Shown here: piece by piece, positions 17,896 through 27,202 of the stretch
How the letters are laid out: each line of letters starts with the position of its first letter
How positions within the stretch are numbered: the stretch's first letter is position 1
Source: Bacillota bacterium
Lineage (GTDB): Bacteria; Bacillota; Sulfobacillia; Sulfobacillales; Sulfobacillaceae
Direction of reading: 5' to 3'
Assembly: GCA_023511625.1 (NCBI GenBank)
Contig: JAIMBD010000012.1
Location: forward strand, 1 to 64,000
DNA: 64,000 nucleotides
Program-made: the position numbers and the translations under genes
Notes under the pieces: model-generated
Seen by the model: only the letters and a program-made list of their open reading frames with translations
Databases searched by the model: none
What the model was told of the DNA's origin: nothing

Positions 17896-18624
17896 GCACG
17901 CGGCGCCCCCACCGGGCATCTCGGCCCCTCGGGCGAGGAGTGAAAGGGCTTTCAGCCACACCGGGGGCCACCGTGCCCTTCCGTTCTAGGCGCCCGCCAA
18001 GGGCCCGGCGCGGCCGTCTGGCGCAGTACCGAGCCCGCGGGAGGGCGAAGGCGCCGATCGTTAACCTGCCCCCAGACCCGGAGCGAGGCGCAGGGAGGGG
18101 GAGCGGCGTGGAGGCCAACCCGCAGGATGCCGAGATGCCCCCGGCGAACACGAAAAGACCCAACCCCACGCGTCCGCTCCTCTTCCCCATTGCCCTTGAT
18201 CACATTCCACGCGGCCCTAAAAGGCCGTTCGAGACCGCAAGGGGCCTAGGCCCCCACCGCAAGCCCGCGGATAGGGTACCCGAGGCGACGCAGGGAGGTC
18301 GAACCGGTTCGGCCTGGCGGCACCACAGGCGCTGGGGCTCGCGGTCGCCCCATGCCCTGTCCTTGACGGCATTGCCCATTTAGCCATGGTGCGAGGGTCC
18401 AGGCCCCGACCTGGGGCCGACATCCCGCCCCGTGGCTGGCGGAGCGGAAGATCCGGCGGTCCGTTATGGGGTCGCAGATCGCCGCCGCCTTGGACCATCA
18501 GCGGAAGGCGGCAGCCCACCGCCAATCGAATCGCGCGGGGACGCCCCTGGCCTTGCCCTCGCCAACTGGACAGTTTTGGCCCGCCTCCCCATATGGTTTA
18601 GGCATCGGCAGAGGAGGCGAGGGC
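17896..18624. other. intergenic stretch without recognisable gene
   Basis: About 730 bp. No motif, RNA or repeat recognised; open frames overlap on both strands as expected from high GC. Confidence 0.5.
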
Positions 18625-19770
18625 ATGCGCGGGGACCTTGTTTGGCTTACTGCCTCGCTGGGATTGCGCGGCTTGTCGTTTGGCCTTTACCTGATGTTGT
18701 GGCCGCTCTACGTCGAGCATCTCGGGGGCGGCCCCGTGGCCTTGGGGAGTTTGGCTGCCGTGGGCGGTGCCGTCTCCGCGCTGGTCCTCCTCCCGGGCGG
18801 CTGGCTCGCCGATCGCTGGGACCGGCGCCAACTGGCTATCGCGGCGGGCCTCCTCGCCGCCCCGGCCCCGCTCCTCTTCGCCTGGGCCCCAAGTTGGCGC
18901 TGGCTTATCCCCGGCATGGTGCTCTTCCACGCCGCCCAGTTCGCCCGCCCGGCGCTGCAGGCCATCGTAGCCGAGGCGGCACCCCCAAACGTTATGGCCT
19001 CTCGCTACGGGGTGGTGATGAGCGCCTTTGAGGCCGGCATGGCCGTGGGCCCCCCGGTGGGCGCTTGGATGGCCGAAGCCGCGCACGGCTTTGGGCCGGT
19101 ATTTGTCGCTGCGGCCGTCCTCTCAGGGTTGGCCGTCCTGGCCTTACTCCCCCTCCGCCCCCATCCCCAGAGGGCACGCGGTGCTCTCCGCCCTTCGCGC
19201 CCCCGGCCATGGCATCGGCCCGCGCTCCGTCGCTGGATCGGGTTCATGGCTGTCTTTGCCACCGTCCAGAGCCTGGCCTTTCCCTTCGCCGTGCCATACT
19301 GGCGCGGAGTCGGAGGCTTGGGGTTGGAGACGCTCGGGTGGATCGGGTCGGTGGGAATCGCCGCGGCCACCGTAGCCGGTCCTTTGTGGGGCTGGCTTGC
19401 AGAGCGCATCGGGTTCATCCGGGCACTGGGTTGGGGACTGGGTTTTACGGCAGTGGGATGGGCCTTGGTGGCTGGATTCCCGCGCCACGTCGGGGTGGCC
19501 CTCCTCGCTGCCACCCTGCGCGGCGCCGAAGAGGGCTGCGGCACCGTGGCCGGGGCCGCGATAGGTCGGACCGTCCCGCCCGAAGACGCCGGCACTGCCT
19601 ACGGATGGTTTAACTGGGTGGCCGAGGTCGGACGGGCTGTGGGGCCGGTGCCCGGAGGCCTCCTCTATCGGTGGTGGCCCACGGCCCCGTTTCTCTTGAC
19701 GGCTGCCATCACCGCCGCCCTGGCCTTTGCCTTCCTCGACACCCTGCCACCGGTCTGGCGCCAGCCCTGA
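18625..19770 (+). CDS. MFS transporter
   Basis: A 381-residue major facilitator with about 12 helices. The motif-A remnant is GGWLADRWDRRQLAI after helix 2. Other landmarks are ARPALQAIVAEAAPPNVMASRYGVV and a C-terminal half beginning near residue 210. ATG 18625 follows GAGGAGG by 7 bp; an open frame continues 53 codons upstream but lacks a ribosome site. Probably drug or metabolite export; substrate unknown. It converges with divIVA. Confidence 0.85.
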   Translation: MRGDLVWLTASLGLRGLSFGLYLMLWPLYVEHLGGGPVALGSLAAVGGAVSALVLLPGGWLADRWDRRQLAIAAGLLAAPAPLLFAWAPSWRWLIPGMVLFHAAQFARPALQAIVAEAAPPNVMASRYGVVMSAFEAGMAVGPPVGAWMAEAAHGFGPVFVAAAVLSGLAVLALLPLRPHPQRARGALRPSRPRPWHRPALRRWIGFMAVFATVQSLAFPFAVPYWRGVGGLGLETLGWIGSVGIAAATVAGPLWGWLAERIGFIRALGWGLGFTAVGWALVAGFPRHVGVALLAATLRGAEEGCGTVAGAAIGRTVPPEDAGTAYGWFNWVAEVGRAVGPVPGGLLYRWWPTAPFLLTAAITAALAFAFLDTLPPVWRQP

Positions 19771-19786
19771 CCCCGTAACGTCCAGG

Positions 19787-20257
19787 CTATTCCGCCACCG
19801 GCTCGGCCAACCGGACCATCGGCTCGTCTAGCAAGGCCAGTTGGGCCTGCAGCTGTCCGCGCACTACGGCCCGAAACCGCTCCATCTCGCGGCGCAAGGT
19901 CTGGTACTGCTGGTGCAACGCCGCCACTTCGGCTTCCGCTTCCGCAATCATGGCCTTGCGCTTCATCTCGGCCTCTTGCAGGATGACTTCGGCCTGACGT
20001 TGTGCGGCAGCCTTGACCTCTTCTGCCGTCGACTGCGCCACCACCAAGGTGTTTTTCAACGTCTCCTCCAGGGCCTGGTACTGGTTGAGCCGTTCCTTCA
20101 ACCCTGCCGCGGTCTCTTTCAGTTCCTCGCACTGGCGGATGACCGCCTCGTAGTCGTGCACCACCTGGTCGAGAAACTCGTTGACCTCGTCTTCGTTGTA
20201 GCCCCGGAAGCTGCGTTTGAACTCCTTGTTGTAGATGTCCAATGGCGTCAGGGGCAC
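19787..20257 (-). CDS. divIVA: DivIVA-type septum/pole-organising protein
   Basis: A 156-residue coiled-coil protein. The N-terminal membrane-binding domain is typical: LTPLDIYNKEFKRSFRGYNEDEVNEFLD, followed by long coiled coil (about 40-150). I start it at GTG 20257, behind AAGGAGGG. It marks curved membrane at the septum and poles and is last in the pgeF-yggS-sepF-yggT-divIVA order found in many Bacillota. Confidence 0.93.
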   Translation of the reverse strand: MPLTPLDIYNKEFKRSFRGYNEDEVNEFLDQVVHDYEAVIRQCEELKETAAGLKERLNQYQALEETLKNTLVVAQSTAEEVKAAAQRQAEVILQEAEMKRKAMIAEAEAEVAALHQQYQTLRREMERFRAVVRGQLQAQLALLDEPMVRLAEPVAE

Positions 20258-20303
20258 AACACTCCCTCCTTGGACCATGGCCATGACACCGTACGCCAAA
20301 CCG

Positions 20304-20594
20304 CTACAGCCCGGCCAGCGCCTTGAGCCCCGCCACCAAGAGCGCTCCCACCACGTCGACCAACAGAAGCGCCACCAAGGGGGACAGGTCCAGCATTCCC
20401 ACCGTCGGAACGCGGCGCCGAATCGGGTCCAAGATGGGCTCTGTCAACCGTTCGGCCACTTCCACCACCGAGCTCCACACCCCTGCCCTGCGCGGCGGCA
20501 GGAAGGAGGCAACCATCCGGATTACCAAGAGGATGAAAAAAACCTCCTGCAGGATGTGGACCGTCCCGACCAGGTGGAGCGCGACGACCTGCAT
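20304..20594 (-). CDS. yggT: YggT/YlmG family membrane protein
   Basis: A 96-residue protein with two membrane helices. The family signature lies between and in them: EPILDPIRRRVP preceded by VIRMVASFLPP, and LDLSPLVALLLVDV in the second helix. Its start codon abuts the sepF stop codon. Roles in division-site or membrane protein organisation have been proposed for homologues. Confidence 0.9.
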   Translation of the reverse strand: MQVVALHLVGTVHILQEVFFILLVIRMVASFLPPRRAGVWSSVVEVAERLTEPILDPIRRRVPTVGMLDLSPLVALLLVDVVGALLVAGLKALAGL

Positions 20595-21029
20595 CTAGAG
20601 CCCGCGACCCCAGTGCGCGCCGTTCTCCGACTCTTCGGCCGCCACCTCGATGTTCGACGGCGTCAACAAAAAGATGCCGTCGCCGACCTTGCGCAGGCCC
20701 CCGTCCAAGGCGTAGGCCACGCCGGAGAGAAAGTTGAGCAGGCGCTGGGCAGACCGCTCGTCGGCTTGGTCAAAATTGACGATGACGGGGCGCCGTCCCT
20801 TGACCTGATCGGCGATGACCTGGCCGTCTTCGAAGCTTCGGGGATGCGTGACCACCACCCGGAACCCCCGCGACTGCGGCAAGGGCACCAACCCTGCTCG
20901 GCGCTTGCGCGGCACCTCGTCCTGCCAGTCCATCCCTCGCTCCTCGCCGGCTTCCAGCCGGTCCTCTTCTTCCTCCTCCACCTCTTCCAAGCCCACGAAG
21001 TTCAAGATTTTGCCCATCAATCCGGCCAA
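20595..21029 (-). CDS. sepF: cell division protein SepF
   Basis: A 144-residue protein: N-terminal amphipathic membrane anchor (GLMGKILNFVGL), an acidic linker, then the SepF domain with RVVVTHPRSFEDGQVIADQVKGRRPVIVN and the dimer helix/terminal strand VAYALDGGLRKVGDGIFLLTPSN. SepF bundles FtsZ and tethers it to the membrane. The start is TTG 21029 with GGGAGG 7 bp upstream; ATG 21017 is the alternative. Confidence 0.93.
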   Translation of the reverse strand: MAGLMGKILNFVGLEEVEEEEEDRLEAGEERGMDWQDEVPRKRRAGLVPLPQSRGFRVVVTHPRSFEDGQVIADQVKGRRPVIVNFDQADERSAQRLLNFLSGVAYALDGGLRKVGDGIFLLTPSNIEVAAEESENGAHWGRGL

Positions 21030-21045
21030 AGTCGTTCCTCCCTCT

Positions 21046-21732
21046 TTATTCCCGACGGGGGCCGAAGATTCCGGTCCCGATCCGGATCATGGTGGCCCCG
21101 GCCTCCACCGCCCATTCCCAGTCGCTGCTCATCCCCATCGACAACTCTGCCAGCGGAGCCCACGGCCACCCTTCTGCACGACATGTTCGCCACAGTTCGG
21201 CCGTTTCCTGCATCAGGCGACGAATTCTTTCCGCTTCCGCCAGGCTTTGGTCGCGCGGGGCGGGAAGCATGGCCATCAAACCCACAAACTGCAGGTGCAG
21301 GTACCGCCCGGCCCCGGCCAGAAACGGCGCCACTGCCTCGGGCCAAAGGCCCGTCTTGGCCGCCTCGCGCCCGGCATTGACCTCCACCATCACCGGGAGC
21401 GGCCGGGCCAGCCGTTGGTCTAGGGCCTGGGCGATGCGGTCGCTGTCCACCGAATCGATGGCGTCAAACAGCTCGACGGCCGCTCTGGCCTTATTGGTCT
21501 GCAGGTGGCCGATCAGGTGCAGCTCCTGGTGTGGCTTTTCCGACCATTTCGCCCGCGCTTCCTGCACCCGATTTTCCCCTACCAAGTGCGCGCCGGCCGC
21601 CAGGGCGGCCTCTACCGCTTCGCGACTTTGCCCCTTGGCCGCCACCATCAACCGCACGCCGCCGTCCGGACGCAACGCCCGTAGCCGCTCGAGAATGGCC
21701 GCCACGCGGTCTTGAATCAGGGCAAGCGACAT
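21046..21732 (-). CDS. yggS: YggS-family pyridoxal-phosphate homeostasis protein
   Basis: A 228-residue PLP-binding TIM-barrel protein. VRLMVAAKGQS carries the PLP lysine; other family blocks are GENRVQEARAKW, LHLIGHLQTNKAR, VMVEVNAGREAAKTGL, LSMGMSSDWEWAVEAGATMIRIGTGIFG. It regulates PLP and amino-acid homeostasis in other bacteria. Its 5' end overlaps the pgeF gene by 16 bp, indicating coupling. Confidence 0.93.
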   Translation of the reverse strand: MSLALIQDRVAAILERLRALRPDGGVRLMVAAKGQSREAVEAALAAGAHLVGENRVQEARAKWSEKPHQELHLIGHLQTNKARAAVELFDAIDSVDSDRIAQALDQRLARPLPVMVEVNAGREAAKTGLWPEAVAPFLAGAGRYLHLQFVGLMAMLPAPRDQSLAEAERIRRLMQETAELWRTCRAEGWPWAPLAELSMGMSSDWEWAVEAGATMIRIGTGIFGPRRE

Positions 21733-22496
21733 ATGAAGCCCCCCATCCGCCCACTCCGAGCGCCGTCGCGGCGATAGGAGAAGAACCATTCCGGGTGACA
21801 GGCGGTACACCATCCCAGAAGTTCGATGTGGCCCGGCAAAATCCCTGCCGCTTCCAGCGCCATCTGGTTGGCAAGCCACAGGTCCAGCCGCCAATGGCCG
21901 GGGCGGTTCGGCACCAACATGCGGTCGGAGCCGAAGGCCGCCGTCATCGCCTCCCAGACGGGGGCGTCGACCTCGTAACAACACGGCCCGATGCTGGGCC
22001 CGATGGCGGCCCAGATGGCCGAAGCCGGCACTCCCTCGGCCACCAGCGCCTCCACTGCCCGGCGGGCGATGCCCTGGGCCGTACCCCGCCACCCGGCGTG
22101 CACTGCTGCCACCCACCCGTGGTCGGGCGCTGCCAGGAGCACCGGAACGCAGTCGGCCACGGCGACTGCCACGGCCGTCCCCGCTTCGGACGTATACAGT
22201 CCGTCCACTCCCGGTACGGGTCGTCCTCCGGCCTCGCTCGCCCCCACGCGGGCCAGCGCGGCACCGTGGACCTGGCCCGCGACGGCCAGTTGCGCCGGAT
22301 TGAGGCCCAAGGCGCCGAGGGCCCGGCGCCGGTTTTCGGCCACCCGTTCCGGGTCGTCGCCCACGGCGTAAGACCAGTTGAGGCTGGCATACGGGGACGT
22401 GCTGACGCCCCCGCGCCGCGTACTCACCCCCGCCGCGATCCGCGGGTCGATGGCCCAGCGCAGGACCGGATCTTCGTCGTGCGGCATCTGCCACAT
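21717..22496 (-). CDS. pgeF: PgeF/YlmD-type purine nucleoside phosphorylase (multicopper-oxidase-like fold)
   Basis: A 259-residue protein of the YfiH/LACC1 family. Metal-binding residues are visible in QVHGAAL (His), VADCVPVLL (Cys) and VHAGWRGTA (His); the GPSIGPCCYEV segment is also characteristic. E. coli YfiH was linked to removal of peptidoglycan mis-incorporation and homologues cleave nucleosides. Starts possible at ATG 22496 or ATG 22487. First gene of the division cluster. Confidence 0.9.
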   Translation of the reverse strand: MWQMPHDEDPVLRWAIDPRIAAGVSTRRGGVSTSPYASLNWSYAVGDDPERVAENRRRALGALGLNPAQLAVAGQVHGAALARVGASEAGGRPVPGVDGLYTSEAGTAVAVAVADCVPVLLAAPDHGWVAAVHAGWRGTAQGIARRAVEALVAEGVPASAIWAAIGPSIGPCCYEVDAPVWEAMTAAFGSDRMLVPNRPGHWRLDLWLANQMALEAAGILPGHIELLGWCTACHPEWFFSYRRDGARSGRMGGFICRLP

Positions 22497-22546
22497 CCCG
22501 CCTGTCCCCCTTCGGGTGGCCGCCTGCCCCCTCGGCCGTGCTACCC

Positions 22547-23476
22547 CTAGCTTACCACCTGGGGCGACGGCTTGCTGCTGCCAGCCACCCCTTCCGCGAG
22601 CGCCACCCCGGCCAAGATCAGGGCCACGCCCAACCACGCCATGACGCCGATCCGCTCGCCCAAGGCGAGCCAAGAGCCCACCAAGGCCACCGGCAGTTCG
22701 GAACTGGCCAGCACTCCCGTCAAGCCTCCGCCGATGCGCGGAGCCGCCCAGGCCACTAGCCACACCGGCACGGCCTGACTGAAGCAGCCGAGGGCAAAGA
22801 GCCACCCCCACGCCGACACCGTGGTAGGCACCGGCACGCCGTGCCCCCTGACGGTCACCCCGACAAGTGCCACCGTCACGCAGGCCGCGGCGGCCGCCAC
22901 CCCCGCCCGCCAAGGGGTAGGCAGGCGGGGATCCATGCGCCCGTTGGCATACAGCGACACGGCGTAGGTGGCTCCGGCCACGAGCCCCAGCACTACCCCG
23001 ACGAGGTCGGGGGGCTTGTGCGCACCCGTGCCCAACCCCACGGCGAGGCCCGTCCCCACCCACACCAAACCCACGGCCGCCAAGAGGGGAGGCGACGGCC
23101 ACCGCCGGGCGATGGCACTCTCCAAGGCCACCGTCATCCACGCAAACTGGAAGAGCAGCAACACGGCCAAACCTGGGGCGACCCGCGCCAGGGCGGCGTA
23201 ATAACACCACGAGGTAAGCCCCGCGCCGACCCCGGCCACAACCGGGGCCCCGAAGACCCGAAGCCCAAGCCCGCGCGGCATCCCGCGGGCCCATGCCGCC
23301 GCCCCCAGCACCGCGAGCGGCGTTGCGTATTGGTACAAGGCCATCTCGGCGGGGCCAATCCCGTGGAGTTCTGCCACCTTGGCCAGGGGAGTGACCACGC
23401 CGTAGGAGGCGCCGGCCAAAAAAGCTCCCAGACCGGCCCACCAACGCTCCCTCGTCCGCCTCGACGCCGGGTCCAC
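22547..23476 (-). CDS. EamA/DMT-family transporter
   Basis: A 309-residue protein with ten predicted helices arranged as two EamA repeats (about 10-145 and 160-300); GASYGVVTPLAKVAELHG opens the first and VAGATYAVSLYANGR the second. Start GTG 23476 behind GGAGAGGGG. It lies 50 bp upstream of pgeF on the same strand. Likely metabolite or amino-acid exporter; substrate unknown. Confidence 0.85.
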   Translation of the reverse strand: MDPASRRTRERWWAGLGAFLAGASYGVVTPLAKVAELHGIGPAEMALYQYATPLAVLGAAAWARGMPRGLGLRVFGAPVVAGVGAGLTSWCYYAALARVAPGLAVLLLFQFAWMTVALESAIARRWPSPPLLAAVGLVWVGTGLAVGLGTGAHKPPDLVGVVLGLVAGATYAVSLYANGRMDPRLPTPWRAGVAAAAACVTVALVGVTVRGHGVPVPTTVSAWGWLFALGCFSQAVPVWLVAWAAPRIGGGLTGVLASSELPVALVGSWLALGERIGVMAWLGVALILAGVALAEGVAGSSKPSPQVVS

Positions 23477-23565
23477 CGAGACGCCCCCTCTCCTGTCCTT
23501 TCGCCATTGTAACCCAGCAGTGGCGACCGATGGCGCACGGACGGGCAGACCGGCAGGCCTTCGAG

Positions 23566-24213
23566 CTAGTGGATCCAGCCCACCAAGAGCGAGGTGCCGA
23601 CGCCCACCCCAAAGAGCCCGCTGGCACCGGCCAGCCATGGCTCCCACCGACCGCGCGACCAAGCGCCCCCGAGTCCAAGGCTAAGCCCAAGCCCGCCCAA
23701 GGCCGCCATCATGGCCAGCCAGAATGTCCCCAAGAGGATGGATGCCGGCTTCCAGCCCGGACCGACTGCGGCCATGAGCGTAAAGATGGCGAGGTCTCCC
23801 GGAGACACGGCCAGGCCGAACAGCAGCCCGACGCCCCACGCGGCCCATCGCCGGCGCAACCACTCGCCCCATCCTCCGAGTGCCCGCTGCGCCCACCCAT
23901 TCTGCCCCCGCCGCCGGGCCACCAAGTCGCCCCAGACGGCCAGCCCCGTCAGTACCAGCCACACCGCGCAGATTTGCCCAATCCACCCGCCCACGAGGCG
24001 CTCTCCGGCCCAGTGTCCGAGCGCAAGTTGCGCTGAGGCCACGAGGCCCATGCCCACCATGTGTCCGGCCCCTACCCGCCAGGCGTACCAGAGCCCGGCC
24101 CAGCCCCGCGCCTGATTCTTCTCCACCAGCGTACAGACCGCCGCCACGTGGTCGGGAGCCGCCCCGTGGCGCAGTCCCAAGACTGCCGCCACCGCCAACG
24201 TCCACCACGACAT
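23566..24213 (-). CDS. NiCoT/UreH-like membrane transporter
   Basis: A 215-residue protein with about six helices. The first helix has GLRHGAAPDHVAAV, which fits the HxxxxDH signature of nickel/cobalt permeases; GLLFGLAVSPGDLAIFTLM stands where the second NiCoT signature is found (F-G-L/GxxT). It is shorter than classical NiCoT proteins, closer to the UreH/SulP-exporter-like group. Nickel or cobalt transport is therefore likely but not proved. Start ATG 24213. Confidence 0.72.
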   Translation of the reverse strand: MSWWTLAVAAVLGLRHGAAPDHVAAVCTLVEKNQARGWAGLWYAWRVGAGHMVGMGLVASAQLALGHWAGERLVGGWIGQICAVWLVLTGLAVWGDLVARRRGQNGWAQRALGGWGEWLRRRWAAWGVGLLFGLAVSPGDLAIFTLMAAVGPGWKPASILLGTFWLAMMAALGGLGLSLGLGGAWSRGRWEPWLAGASGLFGVGVGTSLLVGWIH

Positions 24214-24400
24214 CCGGCCACGCCCCTTTCCCAGGTTTTGCAACGGGTCTAAGGTCTCCCTTCACCCCTTCATTCCGCGTCGCCCCTCCGATTTCCTGGC
24301 TCGTTCCAAGAAAATTGCAGGAAGTCTTCCGAGTGGTGCGGGTCAGGCCGGGGAGCAACCGAAACCCAAAGACCGTGAGGGCTTTTGGGGCGTCGCCCTG

Positions 24401-24409
24401 TGCTATGAT
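24401..24409 (+). promoter_or_regulatory. extended -10 promoter for the ornithine-cyclodeaminase-like gene
   Basis: TGCTATGAT, a 5-of-6 -10 with TG extension, 64 bp before the start codon. No convincing -35. Confidence 0.4.
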
Positions 24410-24473
24410 CGGGCCGAGGACAATCGCCTGCTCACAGGCCCTGGCTTCGGACCGCGCGAAGGAGGAGACACCG

Positions 24474-25433
24474 ATGCCGCGCCTTTTGACTCCCTCTGAC
24501 CTCGATCCCTTTTTCGCCGACCCGCATGCGGTCGGCGCTGCCGCCGACGCCGTGGCCGAGGCCATGCAAGCGCTCGACCGCGGGGCCCCGCTTTTGGCCT
24601 GGCAGCACCTGCCCCTCGACCAAGGCCAGATGCGGCTTGCCCCCGGCCACCTGCCGGGGGTGGGTAGCTCGCTTCGCACCTACGGCATCGGAGGAGCCGC
24701 CCGCGGCCCCGATGCCCCCTCGCTGATGGTATTGTGGGACGGCACTGGCCGTCTGTTGGCGGTCTTGGCCGACGAGCGCGTCTCCCTCTGGCGCACGGCG
24801 GCCCCGGCGTGGTTGGCCTTGCGGCTCTTGCACCCTGACCCGGTGAGGACCATCGGCGTGTTGGGCAGCGGAAAACAGGCAGAGGGACAGCTTTGGGGCT
24901 GGATCGCCTTGACCCGCACCACGCTTCAGGCGGTGCGCATTTACAGCCCCACGCCTTTGCACCGCGAGGCCTTGGCCCGCCGCCTGACGGAAGCCACTGG
25001 GGTCGCGGTGACGGCTGTAGAAAAGGCCGAGGAAGCCGTAAGCGGCGCCGACCTCATCGGGGTGGCCAGCGGAGCCCGAGGGCCCGTGTTGGAGGCGTCG
25101 TGGGTCAAGTCGGGGGCGCTCGTGGTCAGCATCGGCGACGGACAACTGCCGCCTGACCTAATCCCGGCGTCGGCGGTGTACGTGTCCGCACGGGCGATCT
25201 TCGCCGCACCCGGCCTACAGCGGCAACCGTACGCCGCCCTCCAAGAGGTGGGGCGGTGGAATGTCGAGGCCATCGCGGGCGACGTGGCCGACCTCATCGC
25301 GGGGCGGGCGCCGGCACCCCCCAAAGACCGGCCGGTGCTGTTTGAAATGCCTGGGCTTTCGGTCTGGGACACTGCCATCGCGGCCCTGGTCTTGCGCTGG
25401 GCAGAGACTGAAGGCCGGGGGCAGACATGGTGA
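24474..25433 (+). CDS. ornithine cyclodeaminase/mu-crystallin family protein
   Basis: A 319-residue NAD(P)-dependent family member. The dinucleotide motif is IGVLGSGKQAEGQLWGW (about 123-139); other marks are LLAVLADERVSLWRTAA (substrate loop), DLIGVASGARGPVLEASWVKSGALV and a C-terminal AIAALVLRWA. ATG 24474 follows GGAGGAG by 5-6 bp. Members are ornithine cyclodeaminases, alanine or ketimine reductases; the exact reaction cannot be told. It is convergent with the next gene (4 bp). Confidence 0.85.
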   Translation: MPRLLTPSDLDPFFADPHAVGAAADAVAEAMQALDRGAPLLAWQHLPLDQGQMRLAPGHLPGVGSSLRTYGIGGAARGPDAPSLMVLWDGTGRLLAVLADERVSLWRTAAPAWLALRLLHPDPVRTIGVLGSGKQAEGQLWGWIALTRTTLQAVRIYSPTPLHREALARRLTEATGVAVTAVEKAEEAVSGADLIGVASGARGPVLEASWVKSGALVVSIGDGQLPPDLIPASAVYVSARAIFAAPGLQRQPYAALQEVGRWNVEAIAGDVADLIAGRAPAPPKDRPVLFEMPGLSVWDTAIAALVLRWAETEGRGQTW

Positions 25434-25437
25434 CCTA

Positions 25438-26367
25438 TCACGCCACGGCTGGCCGCGAGGCCCGAAAGCGCCCACTCGCCGAGCCTGACCGCGCCCAAAG
25501 CCAGGCCGGCACCATCAAGAGGGCAAGGATGGGAGGCGTGCCGGGGTCGGTGCCCATGCCGGTGAAGACCATCCCGAAGCCTTGGCCGAAGACCCAGAAC
25601 CCCAACAGCAGAAGGGCCGCCAAGGCATGGGCCCAAGGACGCGGGCGCGGGCCGAAGGCAAAGATGGCCACAGCCGCCATGCCGATGACCAGCGCGGCAT
25701 TGAACGGCACCGGGTCGCGCCCGGCCAGGGCCACCACCGGCGCCATGAGGGCAGCCAAGGGCTTGGGCTGCATGGCAGCTGCGCTTTGAAAGAGGCTTGC
25801 AAGCCCCATGGGGGTCCAATAAGCCGGCGCCATCTGTTGGAGGGCACCCCAGGCCCACACCAAGGCCGGGCCGTCGCGTACCCATCGCCCCACGGCCCCG
25901 CCTTCCCAGGCGGTTGGGGGCCAGCACAAGAGCGCTGCGGCCCACACGTAGAGCACGACCGATCCCGGCCCGCCGGACACAAGGCTCGCCCCCCCGGTCA
26001 GCACCCCGCCGAGCCCCTCGCCAAACAGCCATACCAAAAGCCCCCAGCCTATAGACACCGCCAACCCGATCCGCACCGCCCGCGGGCGCCCGCTCCACAA
26101 AAGCACCGCGATGAGGACCTGAATCCCGGCAAACCCCCAGTTCCACCAACCCACGGCAGGGGCCACCCAGTGAATGGCCCACGATTCGAGAGCAGAAAGC
26201 CACCCCGGTTGTCCGGTCAACGTGGGTTGCATGACGGTGCTGACCATGTCCATCGTAAACATGCCCGGTTGCATCTGCAGCCAGGCGTCCAAAAGCCACA
26301 GCGCCGAAAGCCCGCGCAGGAGCCAGATCCGCCCGGCCGCCGCAGCGGAACCCTCCGTCGGTGCCAT
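25438..26367 (-). CDS. polytopic membrane protein of unknown function
   Basis: A 309-residue protein with about eight membrane helices. The first extracytoplasmic loop is LDAWLQMQPGMFTMDMVSTVMQP, and the last helix is followed by GQGFGMVFTGMGTDPGTPP. Methionine is abundant near the membrane surface, which could point to copper or to a redox enzyme partner, but this is speculation. ATG 26367 has GAGGTGGGG upstream. No family recognised. Confidence 0.65.
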   Translation of the reverse strand: MAPTEGSAAAAGRIWLLRGLSALWLLDAWLQMQPGMFTMDMVSTVMQPTLTGQPGWLSALESWAIHWVAPAVGWWNWGFAGIQVLIAVLLWSGRPRAVRIGLAVSIGWGLLVWLFGEGLGGVLTGGASLVSGGPGSVVLYVWAAALLCWPPTAWEGGAVGRWVRDGPALVWAWGALQQMAPAYWTPMGLASLFQSAAAMQPKPLAALMAPVVALAGRDPVPFNAALVIGMAAVAIFAFGPRPRPWAHALAALLLLGFWVFGQGFGMVFTGMGTDPGTPPILALLMVPAWLWARSGSASGRFRASRPAVA

Positions 26368-26616
26368 CCGCCCCACCTCTTTTGTGTGCGCTCTCGCCAC
26401 ACAGTGTGCCGGAAGGCCAGGCAAGGCCCAACGTCCGCTCGGCCAAAACCCAATGGCCCGAAGGGGCCGCCCGCAGCGGTTCCATCGGCCCTGCAAAGCT
26501 CAAGGCTCCCCCGCTGCCCGGCAAAACCGCTACCATGAAAAGGCCACCACCGAGGGGGCTTAAGACCTTGGGCCGACGTCGCGGGTATCCTTTTTGCCTG
26601 GGAGAAGGAGCGTTGG

Positions 26617-26883
26617 ATGGGACGATTCATCGATGAACCGGTCACGGTGGAGTTCGACCACGCCACGGCGCAGCCGGCCGCTCTGATCTGGCGCGGCGAG
26701 CGGCTTCGGGTCCGCGAGGTGTTGAGCGATGCACGGGTGGTGGATCTCGAACACCGCTGGTGGCAGCGCCGCCACCGGCGCAAGCTCGTGGTGCGGGTGG
26801 AAGACGGCCGCTTCTTCGAGATCTGGGGTCGCCGGCCGGGGGTATGGGTCTTGTACCGCGAGGTAGACGAGCCCTGGGGATGA
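26617..26883 (+). CDS. small DUF6504-like protein
   Basis: An 88-residue basic protein: FIDEPVTVEFD at the N-terminus, WRGERLRVREVLS, then RKLVVRVEDGRFFEIWGRRPGVWVLYREVD. This pattern (FIDEP, a W-R-G strand, final beta hairpin) resembles DUF6504 proteins that accompany DNA polymerase Y genes, but none lies next to it here. ATG 26617 follows GGGAGAAGGAG. Function unknown. Confidence 0.65.
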   Translation: MGRFIDEPVTVEFDHATAQPAALIWRGERLRVREVLSDARVVDLEHRWWQRRHRRKLVVRVEDGRFFEIWGRRPGVWVLYREVDEPWG

Positions 26884-26904
26884 AACCGGTAGGCGGCCCC
26901 GCCG

Positions 26905-27147
26905 TCAGGCACCGGCTTCGAGGTGGACGAGGATGACATCCTGACCGATTTTTTGGATTTGGTCCCAAGCAATGACGATGTCCCGCTCGCGGCCGAACAA
27001 CCCGAACCAGCGGCTCCCCCCTAAGATGACAAAGGCTTTGACGCGCCCGGCTTCGAGGTCGATCTCGAGGTCCCCAATAAGTCCAAGCCGCCGTCCATCG
27101 ACGACGTTGATCACCTCTTTGGCGCGAAGCTCGGAGGTCTTGACCAT
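26905..27147 (-). CDS. ylmC: YlmC/YmxH-family PRC-barrel sporulation protein
   Basis: An 80-residue PRC-barrel protein: KTSELRAKEVINVVDGRRLGLIGDLEIDLEAGRV, then IVIAWDQIQKIGQDVILV. This family lies beside sigG/sigE clusters in spore formers; here it is 55 bp downstream of spoIIR on the same strand. Start ATG 27147. Function of the family is not established. Confidence 0.85.
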   Translation of the reverse strand: MVKTSELRAKEVINVVDGRRLGLIGDLEIDLEAGRVKAFVILGGSRWFGLFGRERDIVIAWDQIQKIGQDVILVHLEAGA

Positions 27148-27202
27148 CCCCTTCACCCCCTCCGAGGGAGTGTATGCGGGAAGGGCTCGACTCAAGAGCC
27201 CC